A DNA stretch of 64,000 bases from Bianquea renquensis (GTDB lineage: Bacteria; Bacillota; Clostridia; Lachnospirales; Bianqueaceae), in NCBI RefSeq assembly GCF_014384895.1, contig NZ_JACRSQ010000016.1, forward strand, positions 25,473 through 89,472, given 5' to 3'. The translations under genes and the position numbers were made by a program. Shown here piece after piece: positions 29,656-38,842 of the stretch (positions are counted from its first letter, which is position 1; every line of letters begins with the position of its first letter). The notes beneath the pieces are model-generated. The model did no database searches, was not told where the DNA came from, and was given only the letters and a program-made list of their open reading frames with translations.

Positions 29656-30225
29656 TCAACTTTCATAGGTTTGCAGAATCCCCTCCGCCACTTCCCGCCG
29701 GGTTCTGCGAGTGTCCATTGCCTGTTTTTCGATATGCCGGTGTGCTTGCGCCTCCGTCATGTTCAAATATTGGATCAAACAGCATTTTGCTCGATCGACA
29801 AGCCTGATTTCCTCGATTTTTTGCTGCAGCTTTACATTTTCCCTTTGCAGGACCATAAGCCTTCGCCTGGCCGTTAACACCATCTTGACCGCGTGGTAGA
29901 AAAATGCGCGGTTAATTGGCTTTGGAACGACCACCACGCCATACTCCTCCACCTTGGCTTCCACATCCTCCGCCACATCCGCCTTCACGACCAGGATGAT
30001 GCCGCAGACATTGGTTTCCGCTATATTCATGGCCAGATCATGGCCAAATTCATCGATCAGCGGCGCGTTGATGATGACCAAGTCCGGAGCCTTTTCCAGG
30101 AATGCGCGCCTCGCCTCGGAACCGCTGGAAATGGTTCCCGCGACGGAAAATGACTGAGACCGCAAAAATTCTGTCAATACCGTGTTTCCTTTTTCCGTAC
30201 TGGATACGATTATGACGTTGTCCAT
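29656..30225 (-). CDS. ANTAR-domain antitermination regulator with pseudo-receiver
   Basis: A 189-residue protein. Residues 1-120 have a response-regulator fold (NVIIVSSTEKGNTVLTEFL...). The usual phospho-acceptor Asp position reads DLVIINAPL, with Asn, so phosphorylation is doubtful. A coiled-coil linker leads to the C-terminal ANTAR domain at about 128-185 (DRAKCCLIQYLNMTEAQAHR, RRTRREVAEGIL). ANTAR domains bind hairpins with six-base loops having A1 and G4 and so prevent termination. ATG 30225 follows GAGGGTGAG. The gene lies between glnA and purF. Matching hairpins lie at 38817-38834, 39031-39046 and 41282-41297. Confidence 0.9.
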   Translation of the reverse strand: MDNVIIVSSTEKGNTVLTEFLRSQSFSVAGTISSGSEARRAFLEKAPDLVIINAPLIDEFGHDLAMNIAETNVCGIILVVKADVAEDVEAKVEEYGVVVVPKPINRAFFYHAVKMVLTARRRLMVLQRENVKLQQKIEEIRLVDRAKCCLIQYLNMTEAQAHRHIEKQAMDTRRTRREVAEGILQTYES

Positions 30226-30247
30226 GTCGTCTCACCCTCTCTGCGCG

Positions 30248-31567
30248 CTATACCTGGATAAAATACAGCCGATGCTCTAATTCCTGCTTGTCTTCCGCCT
30301 CCTTAAACTGCTTCCACTGTTCCTTTTTGGCCTTCAAGTAAAACGATCGTATTTTCTCCGGCATGACCTGTTGCAGAAATGTACTCTTTACCGCCGCGTC
30401 CAGCGCTTCTTTTAAAGACCTGGGCAGCTTTTGCAATGTCTGAAGTTCCTCCTCGCTGGCCGTAAACAAATCCAGATTTAAGGGGGCTGGCAGCTTCTTG
30501 TGTTCGCGAATGCCTTCCAATCCTGCCTTGATCAACAGGGTGAAGGCCAAATAGGGATTGCAGGCTAGATCCGGTGATCGAAGCTCCATCCGGCTTCTCT
30601 CTCCCACTGTCGCAGGGATTCGAATGAGCTGCGATCGATTTTGATGGGACCAGGATATATATCCGGGCGCTTCGCTGTTGCCCAGCCGTCTGTACGAATT
30701 GGTGATGGGATTCAAGAACAATGTGATTTCACAAATCCGGTCGAGAATTCCTGCGATAAAGCTTTCGGCCTCCTGGTTGTGGGAGTAACCGTCGGTTCGA
30801 AAGATATTCACACCGTCGCGGAACAGCGATAGATTGATGTGCAGGCCGCTGCCCCATGCATCGGCCAAGGGTTTTGGCATAAAGGATGCGCACAGGCCAT
30901 TGCGGTTGGCGATGGTTTTGACAACGGATTCAAAATGGATCACATTATCCGCCGCCGTCAGCGCATCGCTGTACCGGAAATCCACCTCGTTCTGCCCTGG
31001 TCCGTGTTCGTGGTGGGAACTCTCCGGTTTGATCCCCATCTCCTCCAGGGTGAGGCAGATCTCCCGCCGCACATTTTCTCCCCGGTCTAGGGGCGCAATG
31101 TCGCAATACCCCGCGCGGTCCTGGGGTATGCTCGTCGGGTTTCCCTTCTCGTCCAGCTCAAACAGATAGAACTCGCACTCCGTGCCCACCTGGCATGTGA
31201 GGCCTAAGGCATTGAGTTCCGCCACCGCTTGTTTTAGCAGCTGGCGCCCGTCCCCGGCAAAGGGTGTACCGTCAGGGTGCCGGATATCGCAGAAAAAACG
31301 GACGACACGGCCGTGAGATGGCCTCCACGGCAGCACTGTCAGCGTCGAAGGGTCCGGGATCAGAAATAGATCCGATTCCTTCACGTTCATAAATCCTTCC
31401 ACTGCTGACGCCGCAAAGGATATTCCCGTCTCAAACGCCCGCGGCAATTCGTCCGGCATGATGGCAATATTTTTTTGATGCCCATACACATCGCAGAACG
31501 CCAGTCGAATAAATTTCACATCGTTTTCTTCGACAAATTGAAGAATCTCACTCGCTTTATACTTCAT
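30248..31567 (-). CDS. glnA: Glutamine synthetase type I
   Basis: A 439-residue GSI that makes glutamine from glutamate and ammonia with ATP. It has an N-terminal beta-grasp domain (FIRLAFCDVYGHQKNIAI) and a catalytic domain with HEHGPGQNEVDFRYSDAL, ASFMPKPLADAWGSGLHINL and RMELRSPDLACNPYLAFT. Its length fits the GSI-alpha type, which lacks adenylylation control. It has its own promoter at 31745-31773 with a leader of about 170 nt holding a perfect 16-bp palindrome. It is followed after 22 bases by the ANTAR regulator. A second, type III, synthetase is at 39137-41227. Confidence 0.96.
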   Translation of the reverse strand: MKYKASEILQFVEENDVKFIRLAFCDVYGHQKNIAIMPDELPRAFETGISFAASAVEGFMNVKESDLFLIPDPSTLTVLPWRPSHGRVVRFFCDIRHPDGTPFAGDGRQLLKQAVAELNALGLTCQVGTECEFYLFELDEKGNPTSIPQDRAGYCDIAPLDRGENVRREICLTLEEMGIKPESSHHEHGPGQNEVDFRYSDALTAADNVIHFESVVKTIANRNGLCASFMPKPLADAWGSGLHINLSLFRDGVNIFRTDGYSHNQEAESFIAGILDRICEITLFLNPITNSYRRLGNSEAPGYISWSHQNRSQLIRIPATVGERSRMELRSPDLACNPYLAFTLLIKAGLEGIREHKKLPAPLNLDLFTASEEELQTLQKLPRSLKEALDAAVKSTFLQQVMPEKIRSFYLKAKKEQWKQFKEAEDKQELEHRLYFIQV

Positions 31568-31594
31568 GCCGTTTCCTCCTTCTCATCCTCGGTC

Positions 31595-31610
31595 CTGTAA
31601 AATTTTACAG
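31595..31610. promoter_or_regulatory. Perfect 16-bp palindrome in the glnA leader
   Basis: CTGTAAAATTTTACAG lies 28 bases before the glnA start. As DNA it could be an operator. As RNA it would give a five-bp stem with loop AAAUUU, which has A1 but not G4 of an ANTAR site. Confidence 0.5.
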
Positions 31611-31744
31611 CCCTATTTCTGTTCAAACTCTTTCCAAACAAATTGACCCCTCACAGCGACCCGCTCCAGCTCCATATGATCGCCGCCGGGCCGGCCCCCT
31701 CAGTCTGTACTATTTCCATCCCCATACTCCATGTGCGATTTGGC

Positions 31745-31773
31745 AGAATAATACTATTGTAACCCACAGTCAA
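31745..31773 (-). promoter_or_regulatory. Promoter of glnA
   Basis: On the minus strand, TTGACT (31773-31768) and TATTCT (31750-31745) are 17 bases apart. The DNA from 31774 to 32130, between this promoter and guaA, holds no gene that I can support; a TAACCG/CGGTTA hairpin lies near 31850-31870. Confidence 0.6.
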
Positions 31774-32130
31774 ATGACAATAAATATAGCATTCAGCCAT
31801 TTTAATAAAATTATGCCAGACCAGTTATAGACTGATATCTATGGATTCTAACCGCTCTTTTTCGGTTATAATGCTGTGTTCGCGTCCCTCCAAGCACCTG
31901 ATTCAAGGTGGCAGAAAAGTAATACTCAGCGGCAGATCCGATCTATTTCCCATCGTTCCCACAGATAAATTTCACTCCAATAGCAGTTGTTTTGCCTCTT
32001 CTAAGCAAATTGCATTCTGCCTTTGAATCGGTGTCTGACCTGTAACAGATTTATAGATTCTTGCCAAATGACACATGCGGACACTGAACGGCTGGGCGAC
32101 CTCACCTGCGCGGAGGTTACTCCCACTCTT

Positions 32131-33657
32131 TTACTCCCATTCGATTGTGGCCGGAGGTTTGGATGTGATGTCGTAGACGACGCGGCTGCACCCTGGCACC
32201 TCGTTGACCATCCTCGTGGACAAAACCTTGAGCAGCTCATAGGGAAGCTCTGCGAATTCCACCGTCATGGCATCCCGGCTGGTCACCGCCCGGACCGCCA
32301 CAACGTATTCGTAGGTCCTGGCGTCGCCCATGACACCGACGGTCTGAACCCCCGTCATGACGGTGAAATACTGCCAGATCTCTTGATCCAGCCCAGCCTT
32401 TGCAACCTCTTCCCGCAGGATCCAGTCCGTCCTGCGCACAATGTCCAGCTTTTCCTCGGTGATCTCCCCCATGACCCGGATGGCAAGGCCCGGCCCTGGG
32501 AATGGCTGTCTCCACACAAGCTTATGGGGAATCCCCAGGCTTTCGCCAAGCCGGCGAACTTCATCTTTAAATAGGGGGCGCAGCGGTTCGATAAGCCCTT
32601 TAAAAGAAATATTGGGGGGCAATCCGCCGACATTGTGATGGCTTTTGATCACGGCCCCATTCTCCCCGCCGCTCTCAATGACGTCCGGGTAGATGGTCCC
32701 CTGCACAAGGTAATCTCCGTTGATTTTAACGGCTTCCTCCTCAAAGACTCGCATGAACTCTTCTCCGATGATCTTCCTCTTCTCTTCCGGCTCCGAAACT
32801 CCCTTCAGCCGATTTAAAAACCGCTGAGAAGCATCCACCTTGACGATCTTCATCCCCAACTGTGCTTGATAAAACGCCATAACTTCGTCGGCTTCATGCA
32901 TCCGCAGCAGTCCATGGTCAACGAAGATACAGGTCAACCGCTCCCCGATGGCCTTGTGAACCAGCACCGCGGCCACGGATGAATCCACGCCGCCTGACAG
33001 AGCGCAGACGACCTGAGAATCCCCCGCCTGCTCCTGGATCTGCCGGATGAGAACATCTCCCAAATTGTCCATGGACCAATCTCCCGCACAGCCGCAAATC
33101 TCGTAGCAAAAATTTCGAATGATTCGATCTCCCTGGGGAGAGTGCTTGACTTCTGGGTGGAATTGAACCCCGTACTGCCGTTTTTCCTCATTGGCAAAGG
33201 CGGCCACAGGGCAATCCGGTGTGGTCGCGATGGCAGTAAATCCCGGAGGCATCACTGTGACCTTATCCCGGTGATTCATCCATACAGTCTCGGCGGTTAC
33301 GTCCTGAAAGAGGGGATGGCGATCATAGTGGATGGCGGTATGACCAAATTCGGATACGCAAGCAGAGCCAACCTCCCCATGATACTGGTAGGTCAGCTCC
33401 TGCATTCCATAACAAATTCCCAAAATCGGGATGCCGCATTCCAGCACCCTAGCGTCACAGTGCTTCGATCCTTCTGCGTAGACGCTATCCGGACCTCCGC
33501 TAAAAATGATCCCCTTGACATGTTCACCGCAGATGCGGTCAAGGGACGCGTTGTAGGGGATAATCTCCGTAAATACCCCCGCTTCCCTTACACACCGCGC
33601 AATAAGCTGGGTGTACTGTCCTCCAAAATCCAAGACCACGATTGTTTCATTTTCCAT
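32131..33657 (-). CDS. guaA: GMP synthase (glutamine-hydrolysing) GuaA
   Basis: A 508-residue enzyme converting XMP to GMP with glutamine and ATP. The N-terminal class I glutaminase has LDFGGQYTQLIARCVRE, GICYGMQ with the nucleophile Cys, and VQFHPEVKHS. The ATP-pyrophosphatase domain has the P-loop ALSGGVDSSVAAV. The C-terminal dimerisation domain ends CSRVVYDITSKPPATIEWE, as usual. It lies 33 bases after the last glutamate synthase gene, so it belongs to that transcript and would share its leader control. Confidence 0.98.
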   Translation of the reverse strand: MENETIVVLDFGGQYTQLIARCVREAGVFTEIIPYNASLDRICGEHVKGIIFSGGPDSVYAEGSKHCDARVLECGIPILGICYGMQELTYQYHGEVGSACVSEFGHTAIHYDRHPLFQDVTAETVWMNHRDKVTVMPPGFTAIATTPDCPVAAFANEEKRQYGVQFHPEVKHSPQGDRIIRNFCYEICGCAGDWSMDNLGDVLIRQIQEQAGDSQVVCALSGGVDSSVAAVLVHKAIGERLTCIFVDHGLLRMHEADEVMAFYQAQLGMKIVKVDASQRFLNRLKGVSEPEEKRKIIGEEFMRVFEEEAVKINGDYLVQGTIYPDVIESGGENGAVIKSHHNVGGLPPNISFKGLIEPLRPLFKDEVRRLGESLGIPHKLVWRQPFPGPGLAIRVMGEITEEKLDIVRRTDWILREEVAKAGLDQEIWQYFTVMTGVQTVGVMGDARTYEYVVAVRAVTSRDAMTVEFAELPYELLKVLSTRMVNEVPGCSRVVYDITSKPPATIEWE

Positions 33658-33690
33658 GGAAATTCCTCCGATTGTCGCTTAATCCCTACC

Positions 33691-34410
33691 TCAGTTATTG
33701 GTATAGAGTTGCTTATATGGGTTGCTTGTATTCGGCTCAAGCAAATAAAATTTGCTGTCCAAGATTTTCGACGAATCCTTCTCAAATTCCTCTCCGAATT
33801 CTTCTATATAGCCCTGTATCTCGTCTAGATCGCTGGGCATAGCCTCCCGCACATGGACCTGTGATGGAAGGGTCATGGGAAAGTCCTCACACCGGATGAA
33901 GATTTTGCCGCCGTGCATTCCCGTCGCACAGAAGTTTCCAACCGGTACCGGAGCATCCGCCAAGTTTAAAACGATAATGCGGCCTCCGGCTTGATATTCC
34001 CCTAGGAAACTCCCTGCCGTGCCCCCGACCACCAGAACCGGAGCTTTATCCTGATACGCCTTCATGTGAATTCCCGCTCGATACCCCGTGTCCTTCTCAA
34101 CATAGATGCGGCCGCCTCGCATGGCGTATCCGGTGGCATCTCCGGCCCTCCCGTGAATGAAAATGATGCCGTCGTTCATGGTGTCACCGGTAGCCTCCTG
34201 CACATTGCCGTAGACCCGGATTGTGCTCCCATCAAGGTATGCGCCCAGAGCATTGCCGGGGACACCCTCGATCTCAATATGTTTCCCTTTGAGCCCGCTT
34301 CCGATGTATCGCTGACCAAAACAGTCTGTAATCAGAATATGATCCTCTTTTGCGTCTCGCACTCGCTGGCTTAACTCCTGAAAATGCATCAAACCTGCTT
34401 GTATTCTCAT
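33691..34410 (-). CDS. Glutamate synthase alpha subunit domain 3 (GXGXG)
   Basis: A 239-residue stand-alone version of the C-terminal GXGXG beta-helix of the large glutamate synthase subunit. Repeated Gly patterns are visible: GSGLKGKHIEIEG, NDGIIFIHGRAGDATGYAMRGG and GVPGNALGAYLDG. In split glutamate synthases it is structural and holds the other domains together. ATG 34410 has GGAGGT five bases upstream. A longer frame from 34491 would overlap the upstream gene and is less likely. It completes the set with 36148-37653 and 37653-38744. Confidence 0.88.
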   Translation of the reverse strand: MRIQAGLMHFQELSQRVRDAKEDHILITDCFGQRYIGSGLKGKHIEIEGVPGNALGAYLDGSTIRVYGNVQEATGDTMNDGIIFIHGRAGDATGYAMRGGRIYVEKDTGYRAGIHMKAYQDKAPVLVVGGTAGSFLGEYQAGGRIIVLNLADAPVPVGNFCATGMHGGKIFIRCEDFPMTLPSQVHVREAMPSDLDEIQGYIEEFGEEFEKDSSKILDSKFYLLEPNTSNPYKQLYTNN

Positions 34411-34471
34411 CTCCGACCTCCGTTCCGCCGCTGTGCGGCTAGGGCTTTTCTCCGATACCGCCATGGCTTTC

Positions 34472-35707
34472 TCACGCTCCTCCCAGCACACGATCCCGCT
34501 TACCCTTTGAAAACGCGATCAATTGTGGTTTTTCTTTGATAAGCTCATAATCGATGGTATCGAGAGGCGTCTCGTCCCGGATCAAGGCTGTGTAAATGCC
34601 GGCGCGGGCTACATCGCCGACCAGAATATAGCCCTTTAACACTCCTTGACGGGTCACTAATTTTTTATACGCAGAGTCACTTTGAACCACATACTCCTCC
34701 CCGACATAGCTTCCAGCCGTGAGCATGTGGAGTCCAAAGAAGCCAATGGCATTCATGGGAATCGCCTTATCATAGGAAGTCTCCAGGCCCGCCATGTTCA
34801 GGCCACAGACTTCCCCCTGCCGGTACGCGTTGGGAAGCAGGGCCAGGACACGCTCTGTCCCCGATGTAATATCATAGCTCTGAGTGCAATCCCCTGCGGC
34901 ATAAATATCGGGGAGACTGGTCATACAGTGGGAATCCACCTGGACACCCCTCTCGATATCCGCCCCCGCATTTTTCAGGAGCTCCACCTCGGGACGCACA
35001 CCCACGGCGAGAACCAGCACATCAAAATCTACAGCGCTTCCATTTTTCAATTCCGCTCGGGAAGGGGTAAAGCATTTTGCGCTGGTCCCGAGAATAAACC
35101 GGATTCCCTGGCGCTCAATATGCTTCTGTACCATGGCCGCGGCGGCGGTATCCAAAATGCTGGGCAGAATCTGCTCCGCCAGATCCACAACGGTGACGCT
35201 CTTGACCTTCTTCGCAATCCCCTCCGCGCACTTTAGACCGATGAGTCCCGCCCCTAGAATCATAACGCGGCTCTCCTCCGTCAAGTCTTGATCCAGCGCC
35301 TTGGCATCATCCAGGGATAGAAAGGTGTGTTTGACCGGAACCGACTCCAATCCTTCCATAGCGGGCACAAAGGGTTTTGAACCCGTAGCGCAGAGCAGCC
35401 GGTCAAAGGGAACCCTTTCCCCATTATCCAGCAAAACAGTCTTGGCAAGAGAATCGATGGCCACAGCTGTTCTTCCGAGCATAACTTCACAGCCGTTCTT
35501 TTCGTAGAAATCATCGGCTCGATATTTCATCCGCTCCCCATCGGTCTTTCCTGCCAACAGGTAAGAAATCAGCGGGCGAGAATAGGTGTGGTACTTTTCC
35601 CGGGAAATAATTGTGATGGGCCCCTCCTGATCAACCTGCCGGATTCCCTCCACACAGCCGATGGCAGCGGCCGAATTTCCAATAATCACATACCGCATAT
35701 TCCTCAC
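34472..35707 (-). CDS. FAD/NAD(P)-dependent oxidoreductase of the split glutamate synthase
   Basis: A 411-residue flavoprotein with two Rossmann motifs, YVIIGNSAAAIGCVEG near the N-terminus for FAD and VMILGAGLIGLKCAEG near residue 150 for NAD(P)H, plus a GDCTQ motif (DIYAAGDCTQS). It resembles NADH oxidase/nitrite reductase-type reductases. Its start overlaps the Fe-S gene by four bases and it precedes the GXGXG subunit. I infer that it passes electrons from NAD(P)H to the Fe-S protein and then to the FMN domain, in place of the classical GltD. Confidence 0.85.
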   Translation of the reverse strand: MRNMRYVIIGNSAAAIGCVEGIRQVDQEGPITIISREKYHTYSRPLISYLLAGKTDGERMKYRADDFYEKNGCEVMLGRTAVAIDSLAKTVLLDNGERVPFDRLLCATGSKPFVPAMEGLESVPVKHTFLSLDDAKALDQDLTEESRVMILGAGLIGLKCAEGIAKKVKSVTVVDLAEQILPSILDTAAAAMVQKHIERQGIRFILGTSAKCFTPSRAELKNGSAVDFDVLVLAVGVRPEVELLKNAGADIERGVQVDSHCMTSLPDIYAAGDCTQSYDITSGTERVLALLPNAYRQGEVCGLNMAGLETSYDKAIPMNAIGFFGLHMLTAGSYVGEEYVVQSDSAYKKLVTRQGVLKGYILVGDVARAGIYTALIRDETPLDTIDYELIKEKPQLIAFSKGKRDRVLGGA

Positions 35708-36132
35708 CTCTCTTCAAATACAATCGCTTTATTTGGGCAATGCTCAACACAGGCAGGCTTTCCACCAGCATTGTTCAGACACAGTTCGCACTTCTGAATC
35801 ACGCCTTCATCCGAAGGCATGACACATCCATAAGGGCAGGTCAAAATGCAGGTGTAGCATCCCACGCATTTCTCCTTGTCAATCTCGATCACACCATCCA
35901 CCAGATGCAAAGCTCCGGTGATACAGCCCTTGACGCACAGCGGCTCCTCACAATGGCGGCAGGAGACGGCGAAACTGATCCCATCCTTCTCTTCCACCTG
36001 AATTCTAGGATTGATCTGCACGCCCTTCAGCGCTTTGACCATATCCTTTTCCCCAGAGTTTGCAAAGGCACAGTAATATTCGCAAAGATGGCAGCCCAGG
36101 CACCACTTTTCATTGACATAGATTCGTTTCAT
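35704..36132 (-). CDS. Four-cluster ferredoxin subunit (HycB/DmsB-like)
   Basis: A 142-residue iron-sulfur protein with the cysteine groups CLGCHLCEYYC, CRHCEEPLCVKGC, CVGCYTCILTCPYGC and CELC...CVEHCPNKA. This fits four [4Fe-4S] clusters as in HycB-type electron-transfer subunits. It lies between the FMN and FAD subunits of the split glutamate synthase and overlaps the latter, so it probably carries electrons between them. Confidence 0.88.
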   Translation of the reverse strand: MKRIYVNEKWCLGCHLCEYYCAFANSGEKDMVKALKGVQINPRIQVEEKDGISFAVSCRHCEEPLCVKGCITGALHLVDGVIEIDKEKCVGCYTCILTCPYGCVMPSDEGVIQKCELCLNNAGGKPACVEHCPNKAIVFEER

Positions 36133-36147
36133 GCAGGCTTCTCCTCT

Positions 36148-37653
36148 CTACTCTCCGGCGTGCTTGATTCCCAGGACTTCCAGTTCCTTTTCCGTCAGCC
36201 CGATTCCTCTCAGCATCAAACGGTTCCCCTTCAAGGCCTCAATGGAGTTGATCCCCATGCCGCCCATGATCTCCTTGATCTCATGCCCCCAGGCTGTCAC
36301 AAGGTTGACCAATCTCTTATACCCAATCTCTGGATTCAACCGCTTCACCAGTTCCGGGCGCTGCGTCGCGATTCCCCAATTGCATTTTCCCTGATTACAG
36401 CTGCGGCAAAGGTGGCAGCCGAGGGCTACGAGAGCGCTTGTGGCGATGTACACAGCATCCGCTCCCAGGGCAATGGCCTTGACGATATCCGCGCTGCTGC
36501 GAATACTCCCGCCGACGATGATGGAGACTTCATCCCGAATACCCTCCTGGCGAAGTCTCTCATCCACACTGGCAAGGGCCAACTCAATGGGGATTCCCAC
36601 ATTGTCCCGAATTCGGGAAGGGGCAGCCCCCGTCCCGCCGCGGAATCCATCGATGGCGATGATGTCAGCGCCACTTCTGGCAATCCCGCTGGCGATGGCC
36701 GCAACATTGTGGACTGCGGCGATCTTGACGATGACCGGTTTCTTATACTCTGTCGCCTCTTTCAGAGAATAGACTAGCTGCCGCAGATCTTCAATGGAGT
36801 AGATATCGTGATGGGGCGCCGGTGAAATCGCGTCGGATCCTTCCGGTATCATCCTAGTTCTCGATACGTCCCCGACGATCTTGGCCCCCGGCAGATGCCC
36901 GCCAATGCCCGGCTTGGCCCCCTGTCCCATCTTGATCTCAACGGCGGCCCCTGCTTCAAGATAGTCCTTGTGGACGCCAAAGCGCCCAGACGCTACCTGC
37001 ACGATAGTATTGGCGCCGTACTTATAAAAATCTTCGTGTAACCCGCCTTCTCCAGTGTTATAATAGATTCCCAGCTCCTGCGCCGCTCGCGCCAGACTTT
37101 CATGGGCGTTGTAGCTGATGGAGCCGTAGGACATGGCTGAAAACAGAATCGGCACGGAAAGCTCCAGGTGGGGCGGCATGGTGTTGACCAGATCCCCATT
37201 TTCATCCCGCCGGATTTCCGTGGGTCTCTTCCCGAGATACACTTTGGTCTCCATGGGCTCCCGCAGCGGATCGATGGGCGGGTTTGTGACCTGGGATGCG
37301 TTGAGCAGAATTTTATCAAAGTAAACAGGATAGTTCTTCGGCGTTCCCATGGAGGACAGCAGCACTCCGCCTGTGCCGGCTTGCCGGATCACATCGGAGA
37401 TCACATCTCCCGTCCAGTTGGAATTGACTTTGTAGGTGTCGTCGCTTTTGACAATCTTTAGGGCCCTTGTGGGACAGAACGCGACACAGCGATGGCAATT
37501 GACGCACTTGCTTTCATCTGCCATCATAACGCCGGCATCCTCGTCATACCAGTGAACCTCGTTGGCGCACTGCCGCTCGCAGACGCGGCACGCGATACAC
37601 CGGGATTGATTTCGGACAACTTCGTATTCCGGATAGATAAAATCAATGGACAT
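36148..37653 (-). CDS. Glutamate synthase FMN-binding subunit with N-terminal ferredoxin domain
   Basis: A 501-residue protein. Two [4Fe-4S] motifs lie at about residues 15-65 (CIACRVCERQC and CVNCHRCVAFCPTRAL). They are followed by the FMN-binding glutamate synthase barrel with GEGGLHEDFYKYGAN, GQGAKPGIGGHLPG and DGFRGGTGAAPSRIRDN. A further Cys-rich segment (CHLCRSCNQGKCNWG) resembles the 3Fe-4S site of GOGAT. This subunit reduces iminoglutarate to glutamate. Its start overlaps the glutaminase stop by one base, as expected for coupled synthesis of a complex. Confidence 0.93.
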   Translation of the reverse strand: MSIDFIYPEYEVVRNQSRCIACRVCERQCANEVHWYDEDAGVMMADESKCVNCHRCVAFCPTRALKIVKSDDTYKVNSNWTGDVISDVIRQAGTGGVLLSSMGTPKNYPVYFDKILLNASQVTNPPIDPLREPMETKVYLGKRPTEIRRDENGDLVNTMPPHLELSVPILFSAMSYGSISYNAHESLARAAQELGIYYNTGEGGLHEDFYKYGANTIVQVASGRFGVHKDYLEAGAAVEIKMGQGAKPGIGGHLPGAKIVGDVSRTRMIPEGSDAISPAPHHDIYSIEDLRQLVYSLKEATEYKKPVIVKIAAVHNVAAIASGIARSGADIIAIDGFRGGTGAAPSRIRDNVGIPIELALASVDERLRQEGIRDEVSIIVGGSIRSSADIVKAIALGADAVYIATSALVALGCHLCRSCNQGKCNWGIATQRPELVKRLNPEIGYKRLVNLVTAWGHEIKEIMGGMGINSIEALKGNRLMLRGIGLTEKELEVLGIKHAGE

Positions 37654-38744
37654 TACTTCACACCTCCCTCAAGAGTCACGATAACCGGCTCCCCGCCCTT
37701 TGGCGCCCAGATGGCGTCCACATCTGGCTCAATCACCCGGATAGCACACTCTTCGCTGGCAGCGTATACCATATCGCCCTTCTCTGCGATAACCATGGAT
37801 CGAAGCTTTAAGCGATCGTTCAGGGCCATCATGCCCCCCTCAAATCCCACCAGGATTGAGAAGGGACCTGTGATTAAAAGGCTGGAAAAGATGCTGCGCA
37901 GATACGTGAGCCGCTCTTTCTCCTTCGGGCTCTTTTTCTCAATGGTGCTCCAAAAGGGTGCGGCGATAACGGATGCCGTCTCTTCCATGGACAGCCCCTT
38001 TCGCCTGTGGAGATAATCGATGATATAGGTAATGACCTCCGTATCCGTCAACAAGGTACATTTGTACCCGAACATCTCAATGTAGCGCCGGTTGGCGTCA
38101 TAGGAGGAAATCTCTCCATTATGTACGATGGAGTAATCCAGCATAGCAAAGGGATGCGCGCCGCCCCACCATCCCGGCGTGTTGGTGGGATAGCGGCCAT
38201 GGGCCGTCCAGCAATACCCCTCGTATTCGTCGAGTCGGTAAAATTCTCCCACATCTTCTGGAAATCCGACCGCCTTGAAGACGCCCATGTTCTTTCCGCT
38301 GGAAAAGACATACGCCCCCTCCAATTCCGTGTTGATTCGGATGACACAGCGGGAGACATACTCTCGCTCCTCCAGCTGGCTGTCTTTTAGCTTGGTGGGC
38401 AGAGGTGCGACAAAGTACCGCCAGATCAACGGTTCATCCATGATGCGAGGGTGTTTTTTTGTGGGGATTTTTGACAAGTTCACCACATCAAAGTGACGGT
38501 CCAAAAATTTCTCACAGCGCTCCCTCGCCTCTATTGTATCATAAAATACATGAAACGCGTACAAATCTTTATACTCAGGATAAATGCCATAGCCGGCAAA
38601 GCCGCCTCCCAATCCGTTGGAGCGGTCGTGCATGACAGAGATGGATTTGACGATGGCTTCTCCACTGATCCGCCGGCCGCTTCTTGAGAATATTCCCGAG
38701 ATCGCACAGCCCGATGGAATTCGCACTTGACCTTCTTTAAGCAT
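37653..38744 (-). CDS. Glutamate synthase glutaminase subunit (class II GATase)
   Basis: A 363-residue stand-alone glutaminase domain. The sequence MLKEGQVRIPSG precedes Cys13 in GCAISGIFSRSG, so a short propeptide is probably cut to expose the nucleophile. SNGLGGGFAGYG, the AHGRYPTNTPGW and VHNGEISSYDANRR segments and TDTEV complete the class II pattern. It is the first gene of the minus-strand nitrogen unit, read from the consensus promoter at 38843-38871 through a leader terminator. Confidence 0.93.
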   Translation of the reverse strand: MLKEGQVRIPSGCAISGIFSRSGRRISGEAIVKSISVMHDRSNGLGGGFAGYGIYPEYKDLYAFHVFYDTIEARERCEKFLDRHFDVVNLSKIPTKKHPRIMDEPLIWRYFVAPLPTKLKDSQLEEREYVSRCVIRINTELEGAYVFSSGKNMGVFKAVGFPEDVGEFYRLDEYEGYCWTAHGRYPTNTPGWWGGAHPFAMLDYSIVHNGEISSYDANRRYIEMFGYKCTLLTDTEVITYIIDYLHRRKGLSMEETASVIAAPFWSTIEKKSPKEKERLTYLRSIFSSLLITGPFSILVGFEGGMMALNDRLKLRSMVIAEKGDMVYAASEECAIRVIEPDVDAIWAPKGGEPVIVTLEGGVK

Positions 38745-38764
38745 TGGAGTTCCTCCTTATGGTT

Positions 38765-38828
38765 TGAAAAAGACGTTCACCAAAAGGCTGCCGGCATGGA
38801 AGTCCGCATCCCTTTGATGAACGTCTTT
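38765..38828 (-). terminator. Leader terminator of the glutamate synthase unit
   Basis: On the minus strand the 5' arm (38828-38811, AAAGACGTTCATCAAAGG) pairs with the 3' arm (38787-38769), followed by TTTC. It lies between the promoter and the first gene, so it must be read through. Its 5' arm shares bases with the candidate ANTAR hairpin at 38817-38834. Confidence 0.85.
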
Positions 38829-38834
38829 GTTCAT
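38817..38834 (-). promoter_or_regulatory. Candidate ANTAR antiterminator hairpin (glutamate synthase leader)
   Basis: On the minus strand ATGAAC-AAAGAC-GTTCAT is a perfect six-bp stem with a six-base loop having A1 and G4, the known ANTAR loop rule. The predicted transcript start (about 38836) lies two bases before it. The hairpin and the terminator 5' arm exclude each other. Confidence 0.7.
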
Positions 38835-38842
38835 TTTCCGAT

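Noticed and set aside
31595..31610. GlnR/TnrA operator (TGTNAN7TNACA)
   Set aside because: The palindrome contains TGTAAAATTTTACA, which is three bases too short for that consensus.
31568..31738. ANTAR hairpin in the glnA leader
   Set aside because: I searched for stems with six-base loops having A1 and G4 and found none with a stable stem. The CTGTA-AAATTT-TACAG hairpin lacks G4 and no terminator overlaps it.
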